This document shows, piece after piece, positions 50,136 to 59,591 of a stretch of DNA of 64,000 bases. Numbering within the stretch: position 1 is the first letter of the stretch; the number at the start of each line of letters is the position of its first letter. The translations under genes were made by a program, and so were the position numbers. The notes under the pieces are model-generated. The model searched no databases. It was not told the origin of the DNA and worked only from the letters and a program-made list of their open reading frames with translations. The DNA comes from Desulfosporosinus orientis DSM 765 (GTDB taxonomy: Bacteria > Bacillota > Desulfitobacteriia > Desulfitobacteriales > Desulfitobacteriaceae), in NCBI RefSeq assembly GCF_000235605.1, contig NC_016584.1, positions 5,023,151 through 5,087,150 on the forward strand. Direction: 5' to 3'.

Positions 50136-51191
50136 TCATCCGATAGATCGCTTTTTCTTCTTTAACCGGTACACAAATGCCAATACCTCGGCAACTGCTT
50201 TATATAGATCCGCAGGTATTTCCTGCCCGATTTCAACCTGGCTATATAGGGTACGGGCCAGCGGCTTGTTTTCCATAATCACAAGGTCATATTCTTTGGC
50301 CAGCTCCCGGATGCGCAAAGCAACCTGATCTTGTCCTTTTGCGACAACGAAAGGCGCTTTTTGTACTTTTACATCATAGCGGAGGGCCACAGCATAGTGA
50401 GTAGGATTTGTTACAACAACATCAGCAGTTTTTAAATCCTGCATCATCCGGCTCATTGCCAACGAACGCTGACGCTTTTTCAGCTCTGCTTTTAGTTCAG
50501 GATTTCCTTCCGTTTGTTTATACTCCTGTTTTAAGTCTTCGTGAGACATTCGCAGGTTTTTTTCGTGTTCCCATCTCTGATAGACATAATCTAAGGCTGC
50601 TATCCCTAAAAATGAGAGAGAAATTTTCCAAGCAAGTTCCATCAAGGCCTGGCCTAAAAATACCGCGCCTTGCTCCACACTTAATTGTTGTATGGCAGGA
50701 TAAATAGTCAGACGATCTCGCACACTGGCGTACAAAAAATAACCAATCAGTAAGACTTTTAATAAGGATTTTGTCAGTTCAACCCAAGCCCTGACTCCAA
50801 ACATTCGCTTTGCCCCGCTGATGGGACTTAACCGCGAAATCTGCGGTTTCATTGACTCCCCTGTAAAAAGCACTCCAACCTGAATGTAATTCGCAAAGAG
50901 CGCTATAAAAAAACCTGTGCCGAAAATTGGTGCTAAAATTTGAATTCCCTGCCAGAGAAGATTAACCATCAAGCTTGCCACCGATTTTTCACTCCAATCG
51001 GAAGAAAGCCCATAAACATAGGTAAACAGATATTCCATGCGGACGAACATGGACGGAATCCAGAATTTTAAAAGTGCAACAAGCCCCAGAAACATCAAAG
51101 CAGAAACTACCTCTTGGCTCTTAAAAACCTGACCTTTTTTCCGCGCCTCTGCTCTGCGCTTGGGCGTTGCAGGATGTTTTTTTTCGCTCAC
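50136..51191 (-). CDS. flhB: Flagellar export switch protein FlhB
   Basis: A 351-residue protein. Four membrane helices are followed by a cytoplasmic domain with the autocleavage motif NPTH (residues 262-265) that resets substrate specificity from hook to filament with FliK. GTG 51191 overlaps the fliR stop by 4 nt (GTGA) and has GGGGTGG 5 nt upstream. Longer starts at 51224 lack support. Confidence 0.96.
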   Translation of the reverse strand: MSEKKHPATPKRRAEARKKGQVFKSQEVVSALMFLGLVALLKFWIPSMFVRMEYLFTYVYGLSSDWSEKSVASLMVNLLWQGIQILAPIFGTGFFIALFANYIQVGVLFTGESMKPQISRLSPISGAKRMFGVRAWVELTKSLLKVLLIGYFLYASVRDRLTIYPAIQQLSVEQGAVFLGQALMELAWKISLSFLGIAALDYVYQRWEHEKNLRMSHEDLKQEYKQTEGNPELKAELKKRQRSLAMSRMMQDLKTADVVVTNPTHYAVALRYDVKVQKAPFVVAKGQDQVALRIRELAKEYDLVIMENKPLARTLYSQVEIGQEIPADLYKAVAEVLAFVYRLKKKKRSIG

Positions 51192-51967
51192 TGCTTCCAC
51201 CCCTGATAGAGTTGTAAGAGCCAAGACATATTAGTGTTAAATAGTTTTACAACAGACTCCCCCCAAAAGGGAAGAGAGAGAAAGAGGATCACGAATCCAA
51301 AAACAATCTTTACCGGGAAAATAACGGAAAAGATATTCAGCTGAGGAACCGTCCTTGTCAAAAGTCCTACCCCAACATCCGATACGAGAAGTGCCCCAAA
51401 GATCGGCATTGCCAATTGAATGGACAAGGCAAAAACCTGAGCAATCAGCTGAGCGTAAAAAAGATAATTCGCAGGCAGATTAGATGGGTTGAGAGGAATA
51501 TAGGCATAACTTTTAACCATCGCGGCAATTAAATAATGATGAGAATTGGTTGCCAGCAAAAGCATCGTTGCCAACACAATCTGAAAATTACCCATCATAG
51601 GACTCTGGACACCATAGACAGGGTCAATAGCTGCCCCCATCGTAAAACCCATTTGGAAATCAATGAGTTGTCCGGCTCCCTGTAAAATGGCTGTCATAGT
51701 ATAAATGATATATCCAATGACTAATCCTACAAGAGTTTCTTTAATGACTACTGCCACATAGGGTAAAAGTTCCGACGGAATTGAAGGATTGGTTGCTGCT
51801 ATCAAAGGATAGAGAACTATAGTGATACCGGCAGCTAAACCCAGTCTAACCAGGCTGGGAACCCCTCGGGCGGCAAATACCGGCGCTAACATAATCATAC
51901 CAGCCCAACGAGTCAAAATCAGTAAGAATAAAGAGAGATTCCATTGGAGCAGCTGGGCTAAACTCAA
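51188..51967 (-). CDS. fliR: Flagellar export gate protein FliR
   Basis: A 259-residue hydrophobic protein with about six membrane helices. It forms the FliP-FliQ-FliR core of the export gate. The central QMGFTMGAAIDPVYGVQSP segment is characteristic. TTG 51967 is 7 nt from GGGAGGGGG. It overlaps flhB. Confidence 0.95.
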   Translation of the reverse strand: MSLAQLLQWNLSLFLLILTRWAGMIMLAPVFAARGVPSLVRLGLAAGITIVLYPLIAATNPSIPSELLPYVAVVIKETLVGLVIGYIIYTMTAILQGAGQLIDFQMGFTMGAAIDPVYGVQSPMMGNFQIVLATMLLLATNSHHYLIAAMVKSYAYIPLNPSNLPANYLFYAQLIAQVFALSIQLAMPIFGALLVSDVGVGLLTRTVPQLNIFSVIFPVKIVFGFVILFLSLPFWGESVVKLFNTNMSWLLQLYQGWKQ

Positions 51968-52025
51968 ATTTTCCCCCTCCCAAATTGATGGGTTGAATCC
52001 ATGGTTGAGCAGATCTTAACCATGC

Positions 52026-52298
52026 CTACATACCGCCAAATGTAGCCAGCTGGGTTAATAAATTCGTGGTATACACTGTCAAAACTGACAACATCCAAGG
52101 GCCTAACAGCAGCATAACTACAATCACGGCCGCCACTTTTGGAATAAATGTAAGGGTCTGCTCTTGGATTTGCGTCATAGACTGAAAGATGCTAACCAAA
52201 AGACCTACCATTAAAGCTACCCCCAGAATAGGTCCTCCCACAAGAACTACCGCCCCGACTGCTTCTCTGGCCATATATAGCACCTGATTTTGGGTCAT
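52026..52298 (-). CDS. fliQ: Flagellar export gate protein FliQ
   Basis: A 90-residue protein with two membrane helices, characteristic of FliQ: MTQNQVLYMAREAV and QEQTLTFIPKVAAV. Four copies wrap FliP/FliR in the export gate. ATG 52298 follows GGGGGCAGG. It sits between fliP (12-bp spacing) and fliR. Confidence 0.96.
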   Translation of the reverse strand: MTQNQVLYMAREAVGAVVLVGGPILGVALMVGLLVSIFQSMTQIQEQTLTFIPKVAAVIVVMLLLGPWMLSVLTVYTTNLLTQLATFGGM

Positions 52299-52313
52299 CA
52301 CCCTGCCCCCTTT

Positions 52314-53084
52314 CTAATGGAAACTCGTAACTAATGACTCAACTACCAAATGCCAGCCATCAACCAGCACAAACAACAACAATTTAAAAGGTAAGGAAAT
52401 CATCATCGGGGGAAGCATCATCATACCGATTGACATCAGCGTGCTGGATACAATCATATCAATAACAATAAAAGGTACAAATATGGCAAATCCCATTTGA
52501 AAAGCTGTCTTGAGCTCGCTAATCACAAAGGCCGGAATTAATACATAGGTGGGAACATCTCTATAGGTTTTAGGCTGCTCCATTTTAGACAGCCCGACAA
52601 ACAGCTGCAAATCTTTCTCTCGTGTCTGTTTAAACATAAACATTCTAAGAGGTTCCTCTGCTCTGTCAAGAGCCTCCGATTGAGTTATCTGATGCTTGAT
52701 ATAGGGTTGAACTGCATTAGTATTGATCTCATTCCAAGTCGGAGCCATGACGAAAAAGGAGAGAAAAAGAGCTAACCCTACAAGCACTTGGTTGGGCGGA
52801 AGCTGTTGAGTACCTAAGGCATTTCTCACAAAAGACAAAACAATAACGATCCGTGTAAAGGATGTCATCATCATGAGAATGGCCGGAGCTAAAGACAGGA
52901 TTGTCAATAGCATCAAAAGCTGAAGCGATGTACTCGTTTGTTCTGGAGCAGAAGTTCCTAAGTCCAGAGTAATTCCCGCCGCCCAGGCCATTTTGGGGCT
53001 AATCAAAAGTCCAGACAGCAAAGATACGCTAAAGGGCAAGCCTAGTTTCACAACTTTGCTTATACAGCCTGAAGAAGACATCAT
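52314..53084 (-). CDS. fliP: Flagellar export gate protein FliP
   Basis: A 256-residue protein. A cleavable-type N-terminal hydrophobic segment (ending AWA at about 35) precedes four membrane helices with the family's [20 protein letters not shown] and [13 protein letters not shown] stretches. Five copies form the inner gate with FliQ/FliR. ATG 53084 overlaps the fliO stop by 4 nt (ATGA). Confidence 0.97.
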   Translation of the reverse strand: MMSSSGCISKVVKLGLPFSVSLLSGLLISPKMAWAAGITLDLGTSAPEQTSTSLQLLMLLTILSLAPAILMMMTSFTRIVIVLSFVRNALGTQQLPPNQVLVGLALFLSFFVMAPTWNEINTNAVQPYIKHQITQSEALDRAEEPLRMFMFKQTREKDLQLFVGLSKMEQPKTYRDVPTYVLIPAFVISELKTAFQMGFAIFVPFIVIDMIVSSTLMSIGMMMLPPMMISLPFKLLLFVLVDGWHLVVESLVTSFH

Positions 53085-53551
53085 TTTTCAACCTCCTCAA
53101 GCAACCGTTCCAATTCAGCAGAAAAAGCCTTTTTGGTCGGAGACGGCCTCCTCCAAAGCCTTCGAAGACTTTGAAGCCACCCTTCTACTCGTTCTGTAGG
53201 GCGTGCAGCAATTTCATCCAGTATTTCGGCGGCAATCTGCGGATCATTAATCTCACTGATTTTGACTAGGTGATGATCTGAGCCGCCAAGGACTTGCAGT
53301 TGACCAGCGATTTCTACCAGATACAGGCTTTGCTGTCCGCCTAGCATCTGTCGATCAAGAACTCTTGCCCAAGGAGCATTCATACTCCTCATATTCGCCT
53401 TGTTAAGACGTCTTAAAACCCAAAGGGACACAAATAGAATAATAAGAAATACAAAGAGTGTTCCCAGAAGCCCCCACCACGAGAAAACTGACGGTGTAAC
53501 CGCCGGAGCGGTTTCACTTGAAGGAAACGGCAGGCCTTCGTTAAAGGGCAT
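53081..53551 (-). CDS. fliO: Flagellar biosynthesis protein FliO/FliZ
   Basis: A 156-residue protein: one membrane helix (about 25-45) and a basic cytoplasmic tail with the FliO-type [20 protein letters not shown] segment. It assists FliP assembly in the export gate. The helical C-terminal tail (about 115-156) is longer than FliO of enterics. It lies between cheY and fliP. ATG 53551 is immediately after the cheY stop. Confidence 0.85.
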   Translation of the reverse strand: MPFNEGLPFPSSETAPAVTPSVFSWWGLLGTLFVFLIILFVSLWVLRRLNKANMRSMNAPWARVLDRQMLGGQQSLYLVEIAGQLQVLGGSDHHLVKISEINDPQIAAEILDEIAARPTERVEGWLQSLRRLWRRPSPTKKAFSAELERLLEEVEK

Positions 53552-53552
53552 A

Positions 53553-53912
53553 TTACTTCAACGCCTTCGTTACAGCCTCAACCACACGTTCCGCTTGGAA
53601 AGGCTTAACTACGAAATCCTTAGCGCCTGACTGGATGGCTTCAATAACCATGGATTGCTGCCCCATAGCGCTGCACATGATAATTCGGGCATTTGAATCA
53701 AATTTTCGTATTTCTTTAACGGCCTGTAGTCCATCCATTTCCGGCATGGTGATATCCATAATCGTCAGATTTGGTTGTAATTCCTTATATTTTTCTAAAG
53801 CCATGGCCCCATTCTCTGCTTCACCAACCACATCAAACCCATTTTTAGTTAAGATTTCTTTAAGCATCATACGCATAAACGCAGCATCGTCCACAATCAT
53901 TATTGTACTCAC
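53553..53912 (-). CDS. cheY: Chemotaxis response regulator CheY
   Basis: A 119-residue single receiver domain. The phosphorylation site is D53 (IMDITMPEMDG), with the acidic pair D8/D9, the switch residue S81 (CSAMG) and K103 (VVKPF) all present. Phospho-CheY binds the FliM/FliY switch. GTG 53912 has GGGAGG. It is downstream of fliY and upstream of fliO, as in Bacillus. Confidence 0.95.
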   Translation of the reverse strand: MSTIMIVDDAAFMRMMLKEILTKNGFDVVGEAENGAMALEKYKELQPNLTIMDITMPEMDGLQAVKEIRKFDSNARIIMCSAMGQQSMVIEAIQSGAKDFVVKPFQAERVVEAVTKALK

Positions 53913-53927
53913 TTACTTCTTCCTCCC

Positions 53928-55163
53928 TTATTTCAATGAATTCATCCGTTCCATAGGATGTATGATATCCGTAATTCGGATTCCGAAGGTCTCATTAACC
54001 ACTACTACTTCGCATTTAGCAATTAACTTTCCGTTAACAATCATATCAACAGGTTCTCCAGCCAAGCGATCAAGCTCAATAACTGAGCCCGGTCCCATTT
54101 CAAGGATTTCCTTGATTGTCTTCCTCGCTCGTCCCAGTTCAACACTTATCTGCAGAGGCACATCCAGAATCAAATTAAGATTGTCCTGCTGTACTAAAGG
54201 AGTACCGGGCTGCAGAGGTGCAAACTGTGCCGGCTGAATAGGGGTCTGCCGGCTTCCTTGTGGATTGGACTGTCCTATGCCATAAGGAGGATGGTCAGCC
54301 GGCATGGAATAAGAAGCAGACTCATAGACAGGTTGAGGAGATGCGGATGACTGATAAGCTGGCTGGGCAGCGGCGGCTGTAGCAGGAGCCGGTTGAGAAA
54401 CAGGAGTTGGCTGTGCTGAACTTTCACCCATAGTGCCCATAGTACCCATTAGCTTATTAACCATTTTTCGAGCCACACTCAACGGTATAACCTGCACCAA
54501 GGTGCTGTCAATAACATCTTCAACAACCATCCGAAAAGCGATTCTTACAAGTACCTCGTCAGGAGCCAAGAAATCTTGAATAAGATCTTCCCCGTCTGCC
54601 AAATTATTGAGCACTAAACTTGGAGGAGTAATATCCACCATCGCATTAAACATGGTCGACATTGAGGTGGCCGCTGATCCCATCATTTGGTTCATTGCCT
54701 CAGATATCCCGCTGATCTGCAGATCTGAAAGAGCGGCAGAAGGATTTTTTCCGTCCCCCCCCATCATCAGATCCACAATGACTGAGCCATCCCGTTGGGA
54801 AAGAATCAAAAGATTCGAGCCCTCTATTCCCGCTTTATACTTAACATCACAAATCACGGAGGGAATCGGATATTCCTTGCGAATTTGTTCCGAAGTCGTC
54901 AAATCGACTCTCGGAGTAGTGATATCCACTTTTTTTCCTAAAAGCTGAGATAAGGTGGTGGCAGCAGTACCCATGGAAATATTGGCAATTTCCCCCAGAG
55001 TATCTTTTTCCATTTCATCGAGCGTATCAAGGGCTGAAGTCAAATCAAAACTCGCTTCTGAATTTGACTCTAAACTTGGTTCGGACGGATTCTCTAAGTC
55101 CGGTTCTAAGGTTCCCCGAAGCAACGCATCAATTTCTTCTTGAGAGAGCATCCCATCACTCAT
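53928..55163 (-). CDS. fliY: Flagellar motor switch phosphatase FliY
   Basis: A 411-residue C-ring protein. A FliM-like N-terminal EEIDALLRG (CheY-P binding) comes first. A CheC-type phosphatase domain follows with two E-x2-N active sites (GEIANISMG; SEAMNQMM). A Pro/Gln/Ala-rich linker (about 245-315) leads to a FliN domain at the C terminus (about 320-411; LDVPLQISVELGRA). It dephosphorylates CheY-P at the motor. ATG 55163 overlaps the fliM stop by 8 nt and has AAGGAGGGG. Confidence 0.96.
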   Translation of the reverse strand: MSDGMLSQEEIDALLRGTLEPDLENPSEPSLESNSEASFDLTSALDTLDEMEKDTLGEIANISMGTAATTLSQLLGKKVDITTPRVDLTTSEQIRKEYPIPSVICDVKYKAGIEGSNLLILSQRDGSVIVDLMMGGDGKNPSAALSDLQISGISEAMNQMMGSAATSMSTMFNAMVDITPPSLVLNNLADGEDLIQDFLAPDEVLVRIAFRMVVEDVIDSTLVQVIPLSVARKMVNKLMGTMGTMGESSAQPTPVSQPAPATAAAAQPAYQSSASPQPVYESASYSMPADHPPYGIGQSNPQGSRQTPIQPAQFAPLQPGTPLVQQDNLNLILDVPLQISVELGRARKTIKEILEMGPGSVIELDRLAGEPVDMIVNGKLIAKCEVVVVNETFGIRITDIIHPMERMNSLK

Positions 55164-56157
55164 CTTGTTCCCCTCCTTCCTTTACTATTTCCGTAATCTG
55201 AACGGCAAGATGTTCTCCGTTCAGACCAGGAATACACTTAAATTTCATAAATTCTCCTACATAAACAGGCAACGACTCCTGTACCGATTGATTTAAAGGG
55301 ATAACATCTCCCTTTGCTAGTTCCAGAAGCTCTCGAACGAGAATTTCCGAATGGCCCAGGAAGGTAACCATTTCCACCTTTGCCCATTCAATCTTTTTGC
55401 GAATCGCTATAACTTGTTCCGGCGAACTGACTTTCGCCTGAGTTGAGAAGAGAAAAAACGTACTTAACTTATCTAAAATAGGTTCGAGAACGAGATAAGG
55501 GATACAAATATTGATCATTCCCATAGCGTCCCCAATCCGAACTTCAAGAGTTATGAGTACAATCATTTCATTGGGAGCAACAATTTGGGTAAACTGAGGA
55601 TTTGATTCCATTGATAGAAATTGGGGCTTAAGTTCATAAATCTCCGACCATGCTTCTTCAGAAATTAAAATCATTTGCTTGAGACGATTTTCAGTAATCG
55701 TCTTTTCAATCTCCGTTAAATCTCGGCTCTTTTCAGTCCCCTCCCCTTGCCCTTCCCCTCCCAAAAGTCGTTCAACGATAGCAAAGGTAAGTGAAGGACT
55801 GACTTCCAATAGAACGGTCCCTTCCAAGGGATGCAGTGAATAAAGAGCCAAAACTGTAGGATTAGGTAATGACCGTATAAATTCATCATAGGTGATTTGT
55901 TCAATTGAAAGAACTGAACATTCAACAACTGAATGGAGGTTTCCGGAAAAATAAGTTGTTAACCCTCGGCAAAAATTCTCGTGAATATTATGGAGGGAGT
56001 GAATCTGATCCTTGGAAAACTTATTAGGACGTTTAAAATCGTAAACTCGAACTTTTTTTTGAGTTTTAGTTGTTTTCATTTCCTCAACGTCCACTTGTCC
56101 ATCGGACAGCGCATTGAGTAGAGCATCAATTTCAGATTGGGACAAGACGTCTCCCAT
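55156..56157 (-). CDS. fliM: Flagellar motor switch protein FliM
   Basis: A 333-residue C-ring protein. The N-terminal CheY-P-binding motif LSQSEIDALLNAL (about 4-16) is followed by a middle CheC-like domain (LHNIHENFCRGLTTYFS; FAIVERLLGGEG) and a C-terminal SpoA/FliN-like domain (about 250-320). ATG 56157 has AGAGGGGGGG. Confidence 0.96.
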   Translation of the reverse strand: MGDVLSQSEIDALLNALSDGQVDVEEMKTTKTQKKVRVYDFKRPNKFSKDQIHSLHNIHENFCRGLTTYFSGNLHSVVECSVLSIEQITYDEFIRSLPNPTVLALYSLHPLEGTVLLEVSPSLTFAIVERLLGGEGQGEGTEKSRDLTEIEKTITENRLKQMILISEEAWSEIYELKPQFLSMESNPQFTQIVAPNEMIVLITLEVRIGDAMGMINICIPYLVLEPILDKLSTFFLFSTQAKVSSPEQVIAIRKKIEWAKVEMVTFLGHSEILVRELLELAKGDVIPLNQSVQESLPVYVGEFMKFKCIPGLNGEHLAVQITEIVKEGGEQDE

Positions 56158-56221
56158 CAAACCCCCCCTCTCGATTTCATTGTCCTGGCAGCGTTCTTAA
56201 TGGAGTTATTATAATCCAGAA

Positions 56222-56665
56222 TTACTGGTAAACCATGGAAATGAAAAGGACATCCGTAAGGCAATCATCTGCTACTTCATTGAGCTGCGTAAGCAACTCT
56301 TGTCTTAATCTTTCCCGAGCAGCTTGAGTTTGAACATCATTCAGGGACTTGTTAGACAAAACGGTTATCACTCTGTCCTTTAAAAATGCGTCCTTTTCTT
56401 GCAATACTGCTTCTGCTTCCGCGTCGATTACTTGAACTGTGATATTAGTTTTTAAAAAAGCTCCTCCCTGCAGATTTACCGTAAACTCACCAATGGGAAG
56501 CAGCGGCCCTGAGGATTTTGCTTTCTTCGCTGAGTTTTTTAGGATTTCTGAGCTATTATCTGAGGTCTTAAAAATAAACTTTTGTGCTCCAAGTGTACCA
56601 CCAACTCCTAATGCTATACTTAAAATAATTGCTAATATCATTATTATCAAAGATTTCCGGTTCAT
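56222..56665 (-). CDS. fliL: Flagellar basal body-associated protein FliL
   Basis: A 147-residue bitopic protein. One N-terminal membrane helix (about 4-24) precedes the FliL domain with GEFTVNLQGGAFLKTNITVQ and the terminal ISMVYQ; such proteins stabilise the stator or motor at load. ATG 56665 lies 13 nt from GGAGG, a longer spacing than usual; a TTG upstream within flbD is the alternative. The gene follows flbD at a 9-bp distance. Confidence 0.9.
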   Translation of the reverse strand: MNRKSLIIMILAIILSIALGVGGTLGAQKFIFKTSDNSSEILKNSAKKAKSSGPLLPIGEFTVNLQGGAFLKTNITVQVIDAEAEAVLQEKDAFLKDRVITVLSNKSLNDVQTQAARERLRQELLTQLNEVADDCLTDVLFISMVYQ

Positions 56666-56673
56666 ATAGTTTA

Positions 56674-56871
56674 TCAATCCTCCACTTTGCAAACATGATA
56701 GCGTCTGCGAAATTCAGCAATCCTTTCAATTATAACCTCGATCTCTTCTGCCACAACGTATTTATTTCCACCGGTTAAGGTTATTACCGTATCCGGAGTT
56801 TCTTCCATAATTTCAATAAGATCAGAATTTAAGGTGAATTTTTTTCCATTTAAACGAGTGACGCTAATCAT
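56674..56871 (-). CDS. flbD: FlbD/SwrD family flagellar protein
   Basis: A 65-residue protein of the FlbD family: MISVTRLNGKKFTLNSDLIE with the C-terminal YVVAEEIEVIIERI. In B. subtilis the homologue SwrD raises flagellar torque. ATG 56871 overlaps the fliJ stop by 4 nt. In Bacillus flbD/swrD follows flgE; in this cluster it follows fliJ directly because the fliK-flgD-flgE block is elsewhere. Confidence 0.92.
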   Translation of the reverse strand: MISVTRLNGKKFTLNSDLIEIMEETPDTVITLTGGNKYVVAEEIEVIIERIAEFRRRYHVCKVED

Positions 56872-57350
56872 CGCTTTGTCCTTCCGTTCATCATATATTC
56901 ATCATTTAAAGTCTTCTTCCCCAGCCAATGAAGTACTTGTCCGGTTTCATCCAATATTTTTTGCTCTTTCTGCAGTTCAGCTCTCTGGAAGGCCAATGCC
57001 TGTTTATCTTTTAGTCTTTGAAACTTTTCAACTTCACGATGGGCCTCTAATAAGTGCTTACGTGCTTTTTCCATAACAAGCTCTTGCTCCTTCCGTCTTG
57101 TTTCTAATTGCTCTAAGCGCCGCCTTTGTTCCACAGAAAATATTTGACAGATCCCCAGCTCTTCCGGTCTATACAGACCAGCATTCCTTTGCTCTTCTTG
57201 AGCTTCGCAGTAACAAATATGCTGGGCTTCACAGGCTCGGACGCATCTTTCCCAAAGGCGGTATTCTGCAGCATACTCCTGCTGTGCTGACTCTAATACT
57301 TGTTGAGCCAGTTGAAGGCTTGCATCCATACGAAAACGAAATCTTGCCAT
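56868..57350 (-). CDS. fliJ: Flagellar export protein FliJ
   Basis: A 160-residue, highly helical charged protein with the N-terminal FRFRMDASLQLAQQVLESAQ segment and a heptad pattern along its length, typical of FliJ, the coiled-coil stalk in the FliI hexamer. Sequence conservation is low in this family; location directly after fliI supports it. ATG 57350 is 6 nt from AAGGGGAG, better than a GTG eight codons upstream. Confidence 0.88.
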   Translation of the reverse strand: MARFRFRMDASLQLAQQVLESAQQEYAAEYRLWERCVRACEAQHICYCEAQEEQRNAGLYRPEELGICQIFSVEQRRRLEQLETRRKEQELVMEKARKHLLEAHREVEKFQRLKDKQALAFQRAELQKEQKILDETGQVLHWLGKKTLNDEYMMNGRTKR

Positions 57351-57400
57351 CGTTTTCTCCCCTTTATTCCTCACTCAACTTACCTAATTCAGTAATGACC

Positions 57401-58702
57401 TTAGCCGAAAATCCCCTTCAAATGCTGAAGCATCTCTTCATATTTGACTTGTTCGTCCACCCTCTGCCGGTTGAAAGCTAAAATACGGTCCATATGAGCA
57501 ATAGCTGCATCAATTTTAGGGTTGCTTCCCGGCGTATAGGCGCCAATGTCGATCAAATCCTTAGCATCACGATAAACAGCTATATGTTCACGCACTTTAC
57601 CAGCTAATTCGAGCTGTTCCTGACTGACAACATCATTCATCACACGGCTGACAGACTGTAGAATATCAATGGCCGGAAACTGGTTCTGCATCGCCAATTC
57701 CCTAGTCAAGACAATGTGCCCGTCGAGAATTCCGCGTACTGAATCTGCAATTGGCTCATTGTGGTCATCCCCATCAACCAATACCGTGTAAATTCCGGTA
57801 ATACTTCCTATTTCAGCCATACCTGAGCGTTCTAACAGCTTTGGTAAAAGGGCAAAGACGGAGGGAGGATAGCCTCGTGTGGCAGGTGGTTCTCCAACCG
57901 TCAACCCCACCTCCCGTTGAGCCATAGCAAAACGAGTCACTGAATCCATCATTAACAGTACATTCTGGCCATTGTCTCTGAAATACTCAGCAACAGCTGT
58001 CGCTGTAAAAGCGGCCTTCAAACGGACCAAAGCCGGCTGATCTGAGGTGGCCACAATAATAACAGACCTTGCCAGGCCTTCCGGCCCCAAATCCTTCTCA
58101 ATAAAATCACGAAGCTCTCGACCCCGTTCGCCTATTAATGCAATAACATTAATATCAGCCACGGTGTTTCTGGCCATCATGCCCAACAATGTGCTCTTTC
58201 CCACCCCAGAACCGGCGAAAATCCCCATCCGTTGGCCACGGCCGATTGTCAGCATTCCGTCGATTGGTCGTACCCCCACGCTGAGACTTTCAAGAATTCT
58301 GGGACGTAATAAAGCATTCGGCGGTTTATTATGCAATGGGTAGGAAATTTCAGTCTTAAGAGGGCGCCCATCCAAGGGATAGCCCAGCCCGTCAAGAATT
58401 CTGCCCAGAAGACTGGGGCCCACCGGAACGGTTAATTTTTGTCTTTGAGAGAGTACACAATCTCCCGGTGAAATCCCTTCCAGCTCTCCCAGCGGCATAA
58501 GCAAGGTGGTAGAATCTCGAAAGCCCACAACTTCTGCCGGAAGTTCTCGGCCATCTCTAGTAATAATATGGCAGTATTCACCCACACTGGCGCGCGGCCC
58601 AATCGTCTCCACCATCAGACCGACTATCTTTGAGACTCTTCCTTGGGCTGAGATCGGCTCTATCTGATCCACTGTCTGAGTTAATAGATTCCAAACCCCC
58701 AT
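57401..58702 (-). CDS. fliI: Flagellar export ATPase FliI
   Basis: A 433-residue F1-ATPase-like protein that powers export with FliH/FliJ. Walker A is GSGVGKSTL (164-172); ALIGERGRELRDF, LLMMDSVTRFAMAQREVGL and the catalytic Glu in GERG are present. ATG 58702 sits 7 nt from AGAGGAG, and its first residues (DQIEPISAQGRVSKIVGL) match the family N terminus. The start therefore lies 125 nt inside the fliH reading frame. Confidence 0.97.
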   Translation of the reverse strand: MGVWNLLTQTVDQIEPISAQGRVSKIVGLMVETIGPRASVGEYCHIITRDGRELPAEVVGFRDSTTLLMPLGELEGISPGDCVLSQRQKLTVPVGPSLLGRILDGLGYPLDGRPLKTEISYPLHNKPPNALLRPRILESLSVGVRPIDGMLTIGRGQRMGIFAGSGVGKSTLLGMMARNTVADINVIALIGERGRELRDFIEKDLGPEGLARSVIIVATSDQPALVRLKAAFTATAVAEYFRDNGQNVLLMMDSVTRFAMAQREVGLTVGEPPATRGYPPSVFALLPKLLERSGMAEIGSITGIYTVLVDGDDHNEPIADSVRGILDGHIVLTRELAMQNQFPAIDILQSVSRVMNDVVSQEQLELAGKVREHIAVYRDAKDLIDIGAYTPGSNPKIDAAIAHMDRILAFNRQRVDEQVKYEEMLQHLKGIFG

Positions 58703-59591
58703 GTTCGAGCTCCTCTCGCAAGGTATGTTCCAATTTATCTAACTGAGCTTCAAGCCGGCCATCAAAAACACCTTCCTGGCACTCGAGGAAACAATCCCCG
58801 GGATTTAAGGAATTATCGATGATCCAGGAGCATGGCGGCTGGTTTTCTTCAAGCCAGCGAGCATCATCAGGGGCCACATGAAGAAGCCATCCCTGCCGCT
58901 CTCTAGGCAGGAGAGTTAAGGACTGGATGATAGCCGCTACTCGCTGAGGTTCTAATGCAATGGTTGAACGCACAATACGTTCGGCAATTTTAATAGCTAA
59001 ATGCAATAAATCGTTGTCAACTTTTGCATATTCCTCTTGAAAGGCCCTTTGAGCTATCTGAAAAAGGTGATCGGCATTTTCCCTCAATCGGAGGCCTTCC
59101 GCTTCTCCTGCCTGCCTGCCTGCCTGATACCCTTCTTCCCGGGCTGCAGGATAGATTTCTGCTTGCGCATTTTTCACAACCTCTTGACGCAAACTCTCAA
59201 CCTCATCTTGAGCCTGATTGATTATTTTCTGAGCATCAGCTTGAGCTTGAGCAAGAATTGTTTGGGCATCGGCTTCGGCCTGAGCAAGTATTTTCTGGGC
59301 CTCTGCTTCAGCATTCGAGATGATTTCTGCCGCCTGTGCGTTAACCTCTTCTTGGTCTGCTCTTTGGAGTTCTTCAGAGTCCGCCTCGCATACAATATCT
59401 TCCTTATCCGGCAGTTCTGAATCAGAATCAACGTTCTCGGTGCGAGCGGAGTCTCCGTTATCTTTTTCCAGGCTAAGAACTGCCAAACAATCACTTAACT
59501 GCTGAAAACCTGCCAGGCATTCTACCATTCGAGGGGCTGACACCTCCACATTGCTGCTTTTAACCACGCGACTGTTAATAGATGATCTCAT
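58578..59591 (-). CDS. fliH: Flagellar assembly protein FliH
   Basis: A 337-residue negative regulator and stator of the FliI ATPase. ATG 59591 has AGGAGG and overlaps the end of fliG by 17 nt. After an acidic N-terminal segment come three 11-residue alanine/glutamine-rich repeats (EAEAQKILAQA, EADAQTILAQA, QADAQKIINQA; about 97-130), a long helix and the globular C domain (about 200-297). The final 40 residues (GGLESINSD onward) lie in another frame of fliI and look non-conserved, probably an extension through a lost stop. Confidence 0.9.
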   Translation of the reverse strand: MRSSINSRVVKSSNVEVSAPRMVECLAGFQQLSDCLAVLSLEKDNGDSARTENVDSDSELPDKEDIVCEADSEELQRADQEEVNAQAAEIISNAEAEAQKILAQAEADAQTILAQAQADAQKIINQAQDEVESLRQEVVKNAQAEIYPAAREEGYQAGRQAGEAEGLRLRENADHLFQIAQRAFQEEYAKVDNDLLHLAIKIAERIVRSTIALEPQRVAAIIQSLTLLPRERQGWLLHVAPDDARWLEENQPPCSWIIDNSLNPGDCFLECQEGVFDGRLEAQLDKLEHTLREELEHGGLESINSDSGSDRADLSPRKSLKDSRSDGGDDWAARQCG

